Shown here piece after piece: positions 1-6,610 of a DNA stretch of 43,887 nucleotides (positions are counted from its first letter, which is position 1; every line of letters starts with the position of its first letter). Made by a program: the position numbers and the translations under genes. The notes beneath the pieces are model-generated. The model saw only the letters and a program-made list of their open reading frames with translations. It searched no databases and was not told where the DNA came from. The stretch is from the NCBI GenBank assembly GCA_947506075.1, contig CANNNN010000002.1, positions 1 to 43,887 of the forward strand, in the 5' to 3' direction. The stretch comes from Methylococcaceae bacterium (GTDB lineage: Bacteria > Pseudomonadota > Gammaproteobacteria > Methylococcales > Methylomonadaceae).

Positions 1-114
1 AAAACAGTTGTTAAAAAAACTCAACTGTAGCTTAACCGCAATATTAAGGACTGGTCTGTACGACAACGCACATAAGATAACTCTCCATTCCCCTGCCTTT
101 CAAAACGACGTTAT

Positions 115-128
115 GTACGTTTCCGTAC
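115..128. promoter_or_regulatory. Perfect inverted repeat, possible operator
   Basis: Five-base arms GTACG and CGTAC flank the four bases TTTC. The site lies about 90 bases upstream of the first recognisable small reading frame (220-309). The symmetry is seen directly. That it binds a regulator of the small stress-type genes downstream is only inference, and a repeat this short can occur by chance. Confidence 0.3.
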
Positions 129-219
129 CGACTGCGACTGATTTTTCGATTAGACTTTTCTGCAATCGTTAAATGCAAATTAAATGTAAAAAACCTTTTA
201 TCAACCCTGGAGAAAAACC

Positions 220-309
220 ATGAAGACCAAAGACGAATACGCAGCAAGCCTGACCTTAGAGCCGGCCTCGCTGATATCAGTTCAAAATTCAACTAAACCT
301 ACAACATAA
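220..309 (+). pseudogene. Remnant of a small coiled-coil-type stress protein
   Basis: An ATG at 220 follows a good Shine-Dalgarno (GGAGA at 209-213) and opens a 29-codon frame. It begins MKTKDEYAASL and then loses any recognisable character before TAA. That start resembles, from memory, the N-termini of small charged coiled-coil proteins of roughly 80-150 residues found beside CsbD- and DUF3096-type genes in gammaproteobacteria. The expected heptad-rich body is missing. I read it as a gene whose start survived a deletion. A genuine 29-residue peptide cannot be excluded. The next remnant, at 386, supports a decayed small-gene cluster. Confidence 0.4.
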
Positions 310-385
310 CTCGATTAGCTGTCCTGGGGTCGATAATAACCCTGGCCAAGCTTGCCGCCAACTAATTTACCTAAGGAGAATCACC

Positions 386-538
386 ATGACTTTAAATATG
401 ACATCCCGACTGAACCCTTACTAGCCCTGGTGATGGGCATATTAATTTTTGCTGGCACCCAGGTTTTTAAATTATTTTGTGGCCGTTTATCTGATCGCCA
501 TTGGCGTCTTGGGCCTGATGCACCATAGCCTCTCATGA
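386..538 (+). pseudogene. DUF3096-like small membrane protein, frameshifted
   Basis: The ATG at 386 has a strong Shine-Dalgarno (AAGGAGA at 373-379). It reads about ten codons before a stop at 422-424. From 415 the next frame reads PLLALVMGILIFAGTQVF, and from 467 the original frame resumes with LNYFVAVYLIAIGVLGL and ends at TGA 536-538. Joined together, the segments give a protein of about 50 residues with two hydrophobic helices, matching the usual DUF3096 pattern (a PLLALIAGILIL-like helix, then an NYIVAIYLIVIGLLGL-like helix). Two compensating shifts interrupt it. This is either a decayed gene or two indel errors in the sequence. The function of DUF3096 is unknown. Confidence 0.6.
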
Positions 539-587
539 ATCAAGCCATTTAAAATTCTAGTATCCACTTAAGCTTACCGGATTATTT

Positions 588-1643
588 ATGTTTTTTAACA
601 AAGGTGCACTCCAGTTCCTACTGCTAACTGGCATATTAAGCTGTCTGCCTGTTTTCGCCGACGAGGCACCCACTCCACAACAGGCGCTACAAAACTTCGG
701 TATCAATGCAGAGCAAATCACCGATCTTGAGCGGGGTGAAATTATCGCTTACGAAATTCCTGAAACCAGCCAAAAAGAGTTGGCTATCGGTGTGGCAATG
801 ATACTGCCGGTAGCTTTGCCACAAATTATTAATTATATAAAACAAGGTATGCTTACGGCCACCGAGAGCGGCATTATCGCCTCGGCCCCGCTTACCGACA
901 AGTCCGACATCACTAGCTTCAAGAAATTTGCGTTTACCAACAAACATCTTGATGAAGCCAAGGCATTCCTGAATGCTGAACCGGGGGATAAATTCAACTT
1001 GTCACAACCTGAATTGGACAGACTGAAATCCCTGCAGCCCAGTTTGACTAGAGCCAACAACAAAACTTTATTGAAAAAAGCCAGCCAAAATTATCGTGAG
1101 CTATTGCTACAACGCTGGCAAGCCTACCGAAAAAGCGGTTTGTCCGGGATTGCTGTTTACAGCCGCGAAAATGGCACTGACGACCCTGCCGAAGAGCTGC
1201 GTAAAAATGCCATCAATAGCAAGGTATTGACTCGCTATTTTCCCGAATTACAACAAGTCTGGAAAAATTATCCAGGTGTCTTGCCGCCAAACAGCACAGA
1301 GCAGTTCCTGTGGATGAATAGCAGTGTCGAAGGCCGACCAACCGCTATTCTGACTCACCGGATCATGGTGAGCAGCGAGAGCGGAGGTATCTTACTTTCT
1401 AGACAATTTTACGTTGGCCACTCCTACGATTCCAGCCAAGTGGCTGCCGGCGGCTTGCCCTATAAAGAGGGTACACTGGTGTTTTATTCGAGCCGTAGCG
1501 CTACCGGTCAGGTAGCGGGAATTGGTAGCAGCCTGAAACGTTTGATAGGCAGAGAGCAAATGAAACAAGAAATGATAAACCGCCTACAACGTCTCAACAA
1601 AGACCTGAAACGCAAATCAGTACTGACCTCCAGCAATAATTGA
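588..1643 (+). CDS. Secreted protein of unknown function
   Basis: The product has 351 residues. Residues 1-24 form a typical Sec signal peptide (basic start, LLLTGILSC core, cleavage after VFA before DEAP), so the mature protein is probably periplasmic. A hydrophobic stretch around residues 65-85 (ELAIGVAMILP, then IINYIKQG) could be a membrane-associated helix. The rest is soluble-looking, with a basic, helical C-terminus rich in Lys, Arg and Gln. The ATG has GGA about eight bases upstream (CCGGATTATTT). I do not recognise a family and no catalytic motif stands out. The gene stands alone: decayed small genes precede it and about 370 bases without an intact gene follow. Length and codon use look like a real gene. 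Confidence 0.75.
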   Translation: MFFNKGALQFLLLTGILSCLPVFADEAPTPQQALQNFGINAEQITDLERGEIIAYEIPETSQKELAIGVAMILPVALPQIINYIKQGMLTATESGIIASAPLTDKSDITSFKKFAFTNKHLDEAKAFLNAEPGDKFNLSQPELDRLKSLQPSLTRANNKTLLKKASQNYRELLLQRWQAYRKSGLSGIAVYSRENGTDDPAEELRKNAINSKVLTRYFPELQQVWKNYPGVLPPNSTEQFLWMNSSVEGRPTAILTHRIMVSSESGGILLSRQFYVGHSYDSSQVAAGGLPYKEGTLVFYSSRSATGQVAGIGSSLKRLIGREQMKQEMINRLQRLNKDLKRKSVLTSSNN

Positions 1644-1678
1644 TTTCTAATCGGATTCTGAGTTGAGCTAGCAAGCTT

Positions 1679-1789
1679 ATGTTCGATACCGTGCAGTTAT
1701 TGCTGGTCAGTTTAACAATGACTGTCAGCAGCGTATTTTCGGTATACGGCGCAGACCAGGCAGCCGGACCGCTCGCTGCGATAGGCTAG
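1679..1789 (+). pseudogene. Short secretory-signal-like ORF, probable gene fragment
   Basis: An ATG at 1679 opens 36 codons ending in TAG at 1787-1789. The peptide starts MFDTVQLLLVSLTMTVSSVF and continues SVYGADQAAG, which reads like a Sec signal peptide with a cleavage site followed by almost nothing. I see no clear Shine-Dalgarno. It could be the remaining 5-prime end of a secreted-protein gene, a real micropeptide, or chance. The lack of any recognisable downstream continuation favours a remnant. Confidence 0.25.
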
Positions 1790-1807
1790 GCTAACGAAGC
1801 CGAGTGC

Positions 1808-1829
1808 CCAGATACTAGCAGGTATCTGG
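1808..1829. terminator. Hairpin, possible weak terminator
   Basis: Eight-base arms CCAGATAC and GTATCTGG enclose a six-base loop. The hairpin lies between the convergent genes ending at 1643 and 2016, where a terminator is expected. No clear T-tract follows on either strand, so the assignment is weak. Confidence 0.3.
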
Positions 1830-2015
1830 CTTAAGCTGCTCTTTGTTGATATGGTCATCGCTAACCTTTATGCCTAGATACAGCGAGGTTTGATTGGCCA
1901 CTATATCAAGATAGGAACCTTAACAAACAGCCCTATTGATAGCTGAAAAAGAACCTACGCACAGGGCAATGGCTACTAATTTGAGACTGGTTTGCCAGGT
2001 AAGTCTCGAAATTAA

Positions 2016-4376
2016 TCAGTCTTTTCGTAACTGATCCCTGATGGGTAGTTGGCGGATACGTTGACCAGTAGCGGCAAAAATAGCGTTGCACAAGGCCGGG
2101 GCAATTGGCGGCACACCCGGTTCGCCCACCCCGCCAAGTGGCGTGTTGAAATCGGTCGTGGGCAGTATATGAATTCGGATTTCGCGGGGAGCCTCATCCA
2201 TACGCGTGAGTTGGTAAGTATGGAAGTTATCTTGGACTACAGCACCCTCTTTAAAACTTATTTCGCCCAGAGTAGCCAGGCTGACTCCCATAATACAAGC
2301 TCCTTCGAGCTGTGAACGGATGCGCTCAGGATTGACCTGTGGACCGCAATCCACAGCGATGTCGATTCTGGGTATGCTGAGCTTGCCCTGCTCATCAACA
2401 GCCACCTCCACCACCACAGCGACATAAGTGACAAAGCTGTAATGAGCCGCTAAGCCCAATCCTTGCCCCTTTGGAAGAATGCGACCCCAGGTGGCTTCAT
2501 GGCTTACTGCCTCAATTACACGGCGCAACCGGCCAGTGTCCACCGGGTAAACCTCGGGGGATTCACCATGATTCCAGACATCTCCCAGTGTACGTGGATC
2601 AATGCGGCGTGGCGGGCCAATCAGATCAAGCAGGAAGTCCTTATGATCGCGACCCGCTGCAACGGCCAATTCGGCTACGAAGGACTGGATGGCGAAGGCA
2701 TGCGGGATGTTTGATACCGAACGAAACCAGCCAATACGTGTATGGGCTTGTGCCTCTGGATTTTCGATACGCAGATTGGGAATGTCAAAGGGCACATTGA
2801 TAACCCCCATACCGAGCTCTGTCGCCATTTGGTGTTTACTGTCGGGACCAAAAGTCGATGAAATGGTTGGTGCTACTGTTCTGTGCAGCCAAGCAAGCGG
2901 TTTGCCTTGCGTATCCAGGCCCGCCTCCAGTCGTTCGACTGAAACCGTGTGAAAATAAGAATGATGCAGGTCGTCCTCGCGAGTCCAAGTCAACTTGACC
3001 GGTTTTCCGTTCATGGCCTGCGACAATAATGCGGCTTCGATGACGTAATCGGGTTTGGATTTGCGTCCGAAACCTCCACCTAACAGGGTGACATGTATCG
3101 TGACCTTGTCCTCCGGAAGTTTAAGCCATTTAGCTACACGTTCACGTGATACCTGTGGGGCCTGTGTACAGGTCCATATTTCACATACTCCCTTGATAAT
3201 CCGAGCTGTTGCGGCTGGGGGTTCCATCGGGGCCTGGGCAAGATGCGGGGCGTAATATTCAGCATTCACCCGTTTGGCAGCGACTTGCAAAGCAGCGTCG
3301 AGGTCGCCGTCATTACGAACCATTTTGCCCGATTTACGCGCAGCTGCTTCGAGCTCGGCTTTGTAAGTTACAGAATCGTAGCTTCCATGAGGCCCTTTTT
3401 CCCAGTCAATCTTGAGCGCCATGCGGCCCTGGATGGCTGCCCAGGTATTACTGGCAATCACGGCGATGCCGCCGAGAGGGTTGAAGTCGGCGGGAGGAGG
3501 ACTGCTTGGGAGTTCGATAACCTTAATTACACCCGGCACCTTTAACGCATTCTTGGCATCGTAACTCAAGACTTTGCCGCCGAATACCGGCGGACGGGCC
3601 ACTACAGCGTAAAGCATGTCTTTGAGACGGGTATCAATGCCATATTGTGCATGACCAGTGACTATATCCTGCCCATCATAAATTCCGACCTGCCCTTTGC
3701 CGATGTAGCGGAAATCTGCCGGATTCTTCAGACGCAAAGTTTCGCGAGCCGGTACAGGCAGTTTTGCTGCGGCTTTGGCTAACTCACCGTAGCCAAGTGT
3801 TCTGCCGGTGGCTGGATGAATAACTTGATGCTGCTCGGCACGAACGTCCTGAACGGGTACTTTCCAGTGCGCCGCCGCCGCCGATTCGAGCATGGTGCGG
3901 GCTGCCGCGCCGACTCTGCGCATGGGCATGAAGAAATGGCGCATGCTACGGGAGCCGTCTGTATCCTGGTTGCCATAGCGAGATTCATCACCCGGTGCTT
4001 GTTCGACACGAACACGCTGCCAATTAGCCTCGAGTTCGTCAGCCACCACCATGGGCAAACTGGTACGTACGCCTTGTCCCATTTCCGAACGATGACAAAT
4101 GATAGTTACTGTACCGTCAATCGCTATCGCGACAAACACCAGCGGGTTGTCTACCCAGCCATGAGGCATGGCATCAGCGCCATATTTTTCTTTTGTTGAG
4201 GATGGGGTGGTTTCATCTGCCCTCAATAGTGACGGAAATCCAGCGGCCAGCACGAACCCGGTGAGCGCCATATCTTTGAGAAAAATACGTCGACTAATGT
4301 TGGTGATAAGCAGGCTATCGTCATCTGCATTTAAAATATCAGTACTCAAATCGGGATGATGCAGCGGACTTTTCAT
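2016..4376 (-). CDS. Tat-exported molybdopterin-binding subunit of an IorB-like xanthine-oxidase-family enzyme
   Basis: This 786-residue protein is the large catalytic subunit of a two-component molybdenum hydroxylase. Length and layout match the isoquinoline 1-oxidoreductase beta (IorB) group. A twin-arginine signal is visible (S28-R29-R30-I-F-L-K34, then a hydrophobic stretch), so the enzyme is probably exported folded to the periplasm. The pterin-contacting GGGFGRK motif is in the middle. The C-terminal GVGEPG carries the expected active-site glutamate (E752). I chose the ATG at 4376 because it overlaps the stop of the iron-sulfur gene (ATGA), which implies translational coupling. An in-frame start 22 codons upstream would lie inside that gene. 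The substrate is unknown; related enzymes oxidise aldehydes or N-heterocycles. No cytochrome electron acceptor is encoded nearby. Confidence 0.88.
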   Translation of the reverse strand: MKSPLHHPDLSTDILNADDDSLLITNISRRIFLKDMALTGFVLAAGFPSLLRADETTPSSTKEKYGADAMPHGWVDNPLVFVAIAIDGTVTIICHRSEMGQGVRTSLPMVVADELEANWQRVRVEQAPGDESRYGNQDTDGSRSMRHFFMPMRRVGAAARTMLESAAAAHWKVPVQDVRAEQHQVIHPATGRTLGYGELAKAAAKLPVPARETLRLKNPADFRYIGKGQVGIYDGQDIVTGHAQYGIDTRLKDMLYAVVARPPVFGGKVLSYDAKNALKVPGVIKVIELPSSPPPADFNPLGGIAVIASNTWAAIQGRMALKIDWEKGPHGSYDSVTYKAELEAAARKSGKMVRNDGDLDAALQVAAKRVNAEYYAPHLAQAPMEPPAATARIIKGVCEIWTCTQAPQVSRERVAKWLKLPEDKVTIHVTLLGGGFGRKSKPDYVIEAALLSQAMNGKPVKLTWTREDDLHHSYFHTVSVERLEAGLDTQGKPLAWLHRTVAPTISSTFGPDSKHQMATELGMGVINVPFDIPNLRIENPEAQAHTRIGWFRSVSNIPHAFAIQSFVAELAVAAGRDHKDFLLDLIGPPRRIDPRTLGDVWNHGESPEVYPVDTGRLRRVIEAVSHEATWGRILPKGQGLGLAAHYSFVTYVAVVVEVAVDEQGKLSIPRIDIAVDCGPQVNPERIRSQLEGACIMGVSLATLGEISFKEGAVVQDNFHTYQLTRMDEAPREIRIHILPTTDFNTPLGGVGEPGVPPIAPALCNAIFAATGQRIRQLPIRDQLRKD

Positions 4377-4840
4377 GGTTTGATTTCCGTTATCGAGGCA
4401 ACTTGCTTTATTGCGCTGCGAATACGGCAATAAGTACCGCACCGGCAGATATTTCCGCTCATAGCCTTGTCGATATCGGCGTCGGAGGGACTTGGATTAA
4501 GCTTAAGCAAGGCTGTAGCTGCCATTATTTGACCCGGCTGGCAGTAACCGCATTGAGGTACGCCTTGCGTTAACCAGGCCTCCTGAACCTTCTTTCCTGT
4601 TGAATCCTGGTCGATGGCTTCGATCGTAACAATTTTTTTGCCTACGGCAATTGAAATGGGTGTCACGCAGGAACGAGTAGCTGCTCCATCAAGATGGACA
4701 GTGCAGGCTCCGCACAAACCCATGCCGCAGCCGAATTTGGTTCCCGTCAGTCCCTGATGATCGCGTAAGGCCCAAAGTAGGGGTGTGTCCATCGGTAAGT
4801 TGATCTGGCGGAGCTTGCCGTTGATATTGAGCTTAATCAT
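4373..4840 (-). CDS. (2Fe-2S)-binding electron-transfer subunit, IorA-like
   Basis: This 155-residue small subunit carries electrons from the molybdenum centre. The plant-ferredoxin-type cluster is ligated by C38, C43, C46 and C58. The second, alpha-helical cluster uses C97, C100, C132 and C134 (CGYC and CRC motifs). This is the standard arrangement for xanthine-oxidase-family small subunits and the length is normal. It has no signal peptide of its own, so it probably crosses the membrane bound to the Tat-tagged large subunit. Its stop overlaps the start of the large-subunit gene by four bases. The xdhC gene lies 161 bases upstream on the same strand. Confidence 0.92.
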   Translation of the reverse strand: MIKLNINGKLRQINLPMDTPLLWALRDHQGLTGTKFGCGMGLCGACTVHLDGAATRSCVTPISIAVGKKIVTIEAIDQDSTGKKVQEAWLTQGVPQCGYCQPGQIMAATALLKLNPSPSDADIDKAMSGNICRCGTYCRIRSAIKQVASITEIKP

Positions 4841-5001
4841 CGGATATTTCTATCTCAAGTTAGTCATAAGAAGTACAAGGCACCCGCGTCGCGTAGAGGA
4901 AATGGGCGTAAAAATGGTCATTCATGATATTACACGGCTTCCATGAGCCAGTAAAGGGCATCCAAGCAGCGGTTTGTGACATCATTTAAAAAGTTTCTTA
5001 A

Positions 5002-5799
5002 TTATTCCGTTGCCGCTACTCTTTTACTCAATGCCCCACCGTGGCCACCTCGTCTTACCAATACCATTTCACTGGCAATAGATAGGGAAATTTCCTCTGG
5101 CAACTTCGCGCCTAGGTCTAGGCCAGCAGGAGTTCGTACTTTAGCGAGATTTGACTCTGAGAACCCTTCCTGCCCCAAGCGCTCCAATACCAGCTTTGCT
5201 CGCTTTCGACTGGAAACCAGCGCGATATATAAGGCTTCGGATTGCAAAGCACGTACAAGGGAGTCGTAATCTCCCTTGTGATGAGTGGCGATGACCACGA
5301 AATCGCCTGACTGTGGCTGCAACTGTTGATAGCGGCAATCGTTGCTAATCACACAATGGGCAGTGGGAAAGCGATCCGCCGTCGCTTGAGGATCATTGAT
5401 AATCACCTCAAATCCTAATCGATAGGCAAATTCGCAAAGGCTTTCCACGATGCGCCCATGACCCATTAACCAGAGTACCGGTTTGGGTAAGATAGGTTCA
5501 ACATACACGCGCATGCTGCCGCCACAGGGCATGCCCGCGCCGAAAACCTCGTCATTTAGATCAATGTCAATCACCCGAGGATCTCCTGATTTTAAACATT
5601 CCAGTGCAACCCTGGATACCATGGATTGCGCACAACCGCCACCGACCCAGCCGGCGATAATTTTGCCTGAGAAGTCGATCAGCGCCTTAGCCGTAGGTTT
5701 GGCCGAGGATGAACCCAGTATTTCTATTACCGTCGCTAAAGCGTAGGGTAAACGCTCTTCGCGCAGTTCAAGCTGAAGATCGAGTAAGTCCCGAATCAT
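5002..5799 (-). CDS. xdhC: XdhC/CoxF-family molybdenum cofactor maturation protein
   Basis: The product has 265 residues. XdhC-family proteins bind molybdenum cofactor and support its sulfuration and insertion into xanthine-oxidase-type enzymes. The N-terminal half has the conserved glycine-rich segment with a cysteine (WVGGGCAQ). The C-terminal half is Rossmann-like (LWLMGHGRIVESL, then VIINDPQA) and ends with the family's ASEMVLVRRG-type region. The start at 5799 overlaps the stop of the upstream MocA-like gene by four bases (ATGA). With the hydroxylase genes downstream, it makes a self-contained maturation and enzyme cluster. The symbol follows the family; the client is inferred from position. 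Confidence 0.88.
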   Translation of the reverse strand: MIRDLLDLQLELREERLPYALATVIEILGSSSAKPTAKALIDFSGKIIAGWVGGGCAQSMVSRVALECLKSGDPRVIDIDLNDEVFGAGMPCGGSMRVYVEPILPKPVLWLMGHGRIVESLCEFAYRLGFEVIINDPQATADRFPTAHCVISNDCRYQQLQPQSGDFVVIATHHKGDYDSLVRALQSEALYIALVSSRKRAKLVLERLGQEGFSESNLAKVRTPAGLDLGAKLPEEISLSIASEMVLVRRGGHGGALSKRVAATE

Positions 5800-6389
5800 G
5801 ATGGTATTTTAAATTTTTTTAAGGGGTTCAAATCTTCCGGCCGGTCGATGTCCTGAAGTACGCCCGGATCATCGCAGTCAATGATGTGGATTAGTTCAAT
5901 ATTAGACTGAATCACGGCTTTCGCGCCGACATCTCCACTCAATGCAAAGAGTTCCGGACCTAAAGCGTGTGAAAAGCCAACTGGATGCCCGCGTCGGCCT
6001 TGCCAGCAGGGCAGAGCGATACTTGCGCCCAAACGTAATGCATCCGCAACCTTGCGGATGGTCAGGGGCATTATCCACGGCATGTCTGCAAGGGCAATCA
6101 GCCAGCCAGCGGCTTCAGGACAGGTCTGGATACCGAAAACCAGGCTCGCGCTCATACCCTGTTCGGCATTGGTGCAGATCCTAACCTCTGCGCCTTCTGC
6201 CTGCAATTGTGTCGCCAGGACCTCACCACCGGGCCTTAACACCACCACGACCTTATCGGTGCCGGCCAATAAGTTACGGCAGGCGCGCACCGCAACCAGG
6301 TCACCATCGGGCAAAATATGGGTCAGTTTGTCTGCGCCAAAGCGCTGACTGGCTCCAGCGGCCAGCAAGATACCAACAATTTTACCCAT
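5796..6389 (-). CDS. mocA: MocA-like molybdenum cofactor cytidylyltransferase
   Basis: The product has 197 residues with a nucleotidyltransferase fold. The nucleotide-binding signature LLAAGASQRFGADK is at residues 8-21, the metal-binding LADMPW is in the middle, and RRGHPVGF is the later substrate loop. These are hallmarks of the MocA/MobA-like family (NTP_transf_3). Position beside xdhC and a xanthine-oxidase-family enzyme favours MocA, which makes molybdopterin cytosine dinucleotide, over MobA, which makes the guanine form. It is the first gene of the cluster: its upstream 221-base gap to parC is the only place for a cluster promoter, though I see no convincing one. Confidence 0.85.
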   Translation of the reverse strand: MGKIVGILLAAGASQRFGADKLTHILPDGDLVAVRACRNLLAGTDKVVVVLRPGGEVLATQLQAEGAEVRICTNAEQGMSASLVFGIQTCPEAAGWLIALADMPWIMPLTIRKVADALRLGASIALPCWQGRRGHPVGFSHALGPELFALSGDVGAKAVIQSNIELIHIIDCDDPGVLQDIDRPEDLNPLKKFKIPS

Positions 6390-6610
6390 CAGTCTAAATG
6401 CAAATTCCGGAGTAGGCTTCGACAGACAATGTATGAGTAAGCATAGTATGAACTGTTATCAATAATGGCCCTGGACATTATCATCACCTCCCTCGATTAG
6501 CAAGATTCTTCAGCGTAGTGAAGTTGAACAAACAGCGCAAATATTGGTAGTTGATCAATCGGTCGTTTCGCCATTAAAGCCAATGGAATAAATACGCTTA
6601 AAAAACCTCA

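Larger units (their letters stand above)
1644..2015. other. Intergenic stretch without an intact gene
   Basis: It holds one short plus-strand frame (1679-1789) and one hairpin (1808-1829), described separately. Beyond those I see no convincing gene on either strand. The genes on both sides end toward this gap (plus strand at 1643, minus strand at 2016), so it should contain terminators for both. No classic hairpin with a T-tract is evident. Confidence 0.6.

Noticed and set aside
44..292. An 82-codon minus-strand open frame
   Set aside because: It is antisense to the better-supported small-gene remnant at 220-309, lacks a ribosome-binding site and has no recognisable protein features.
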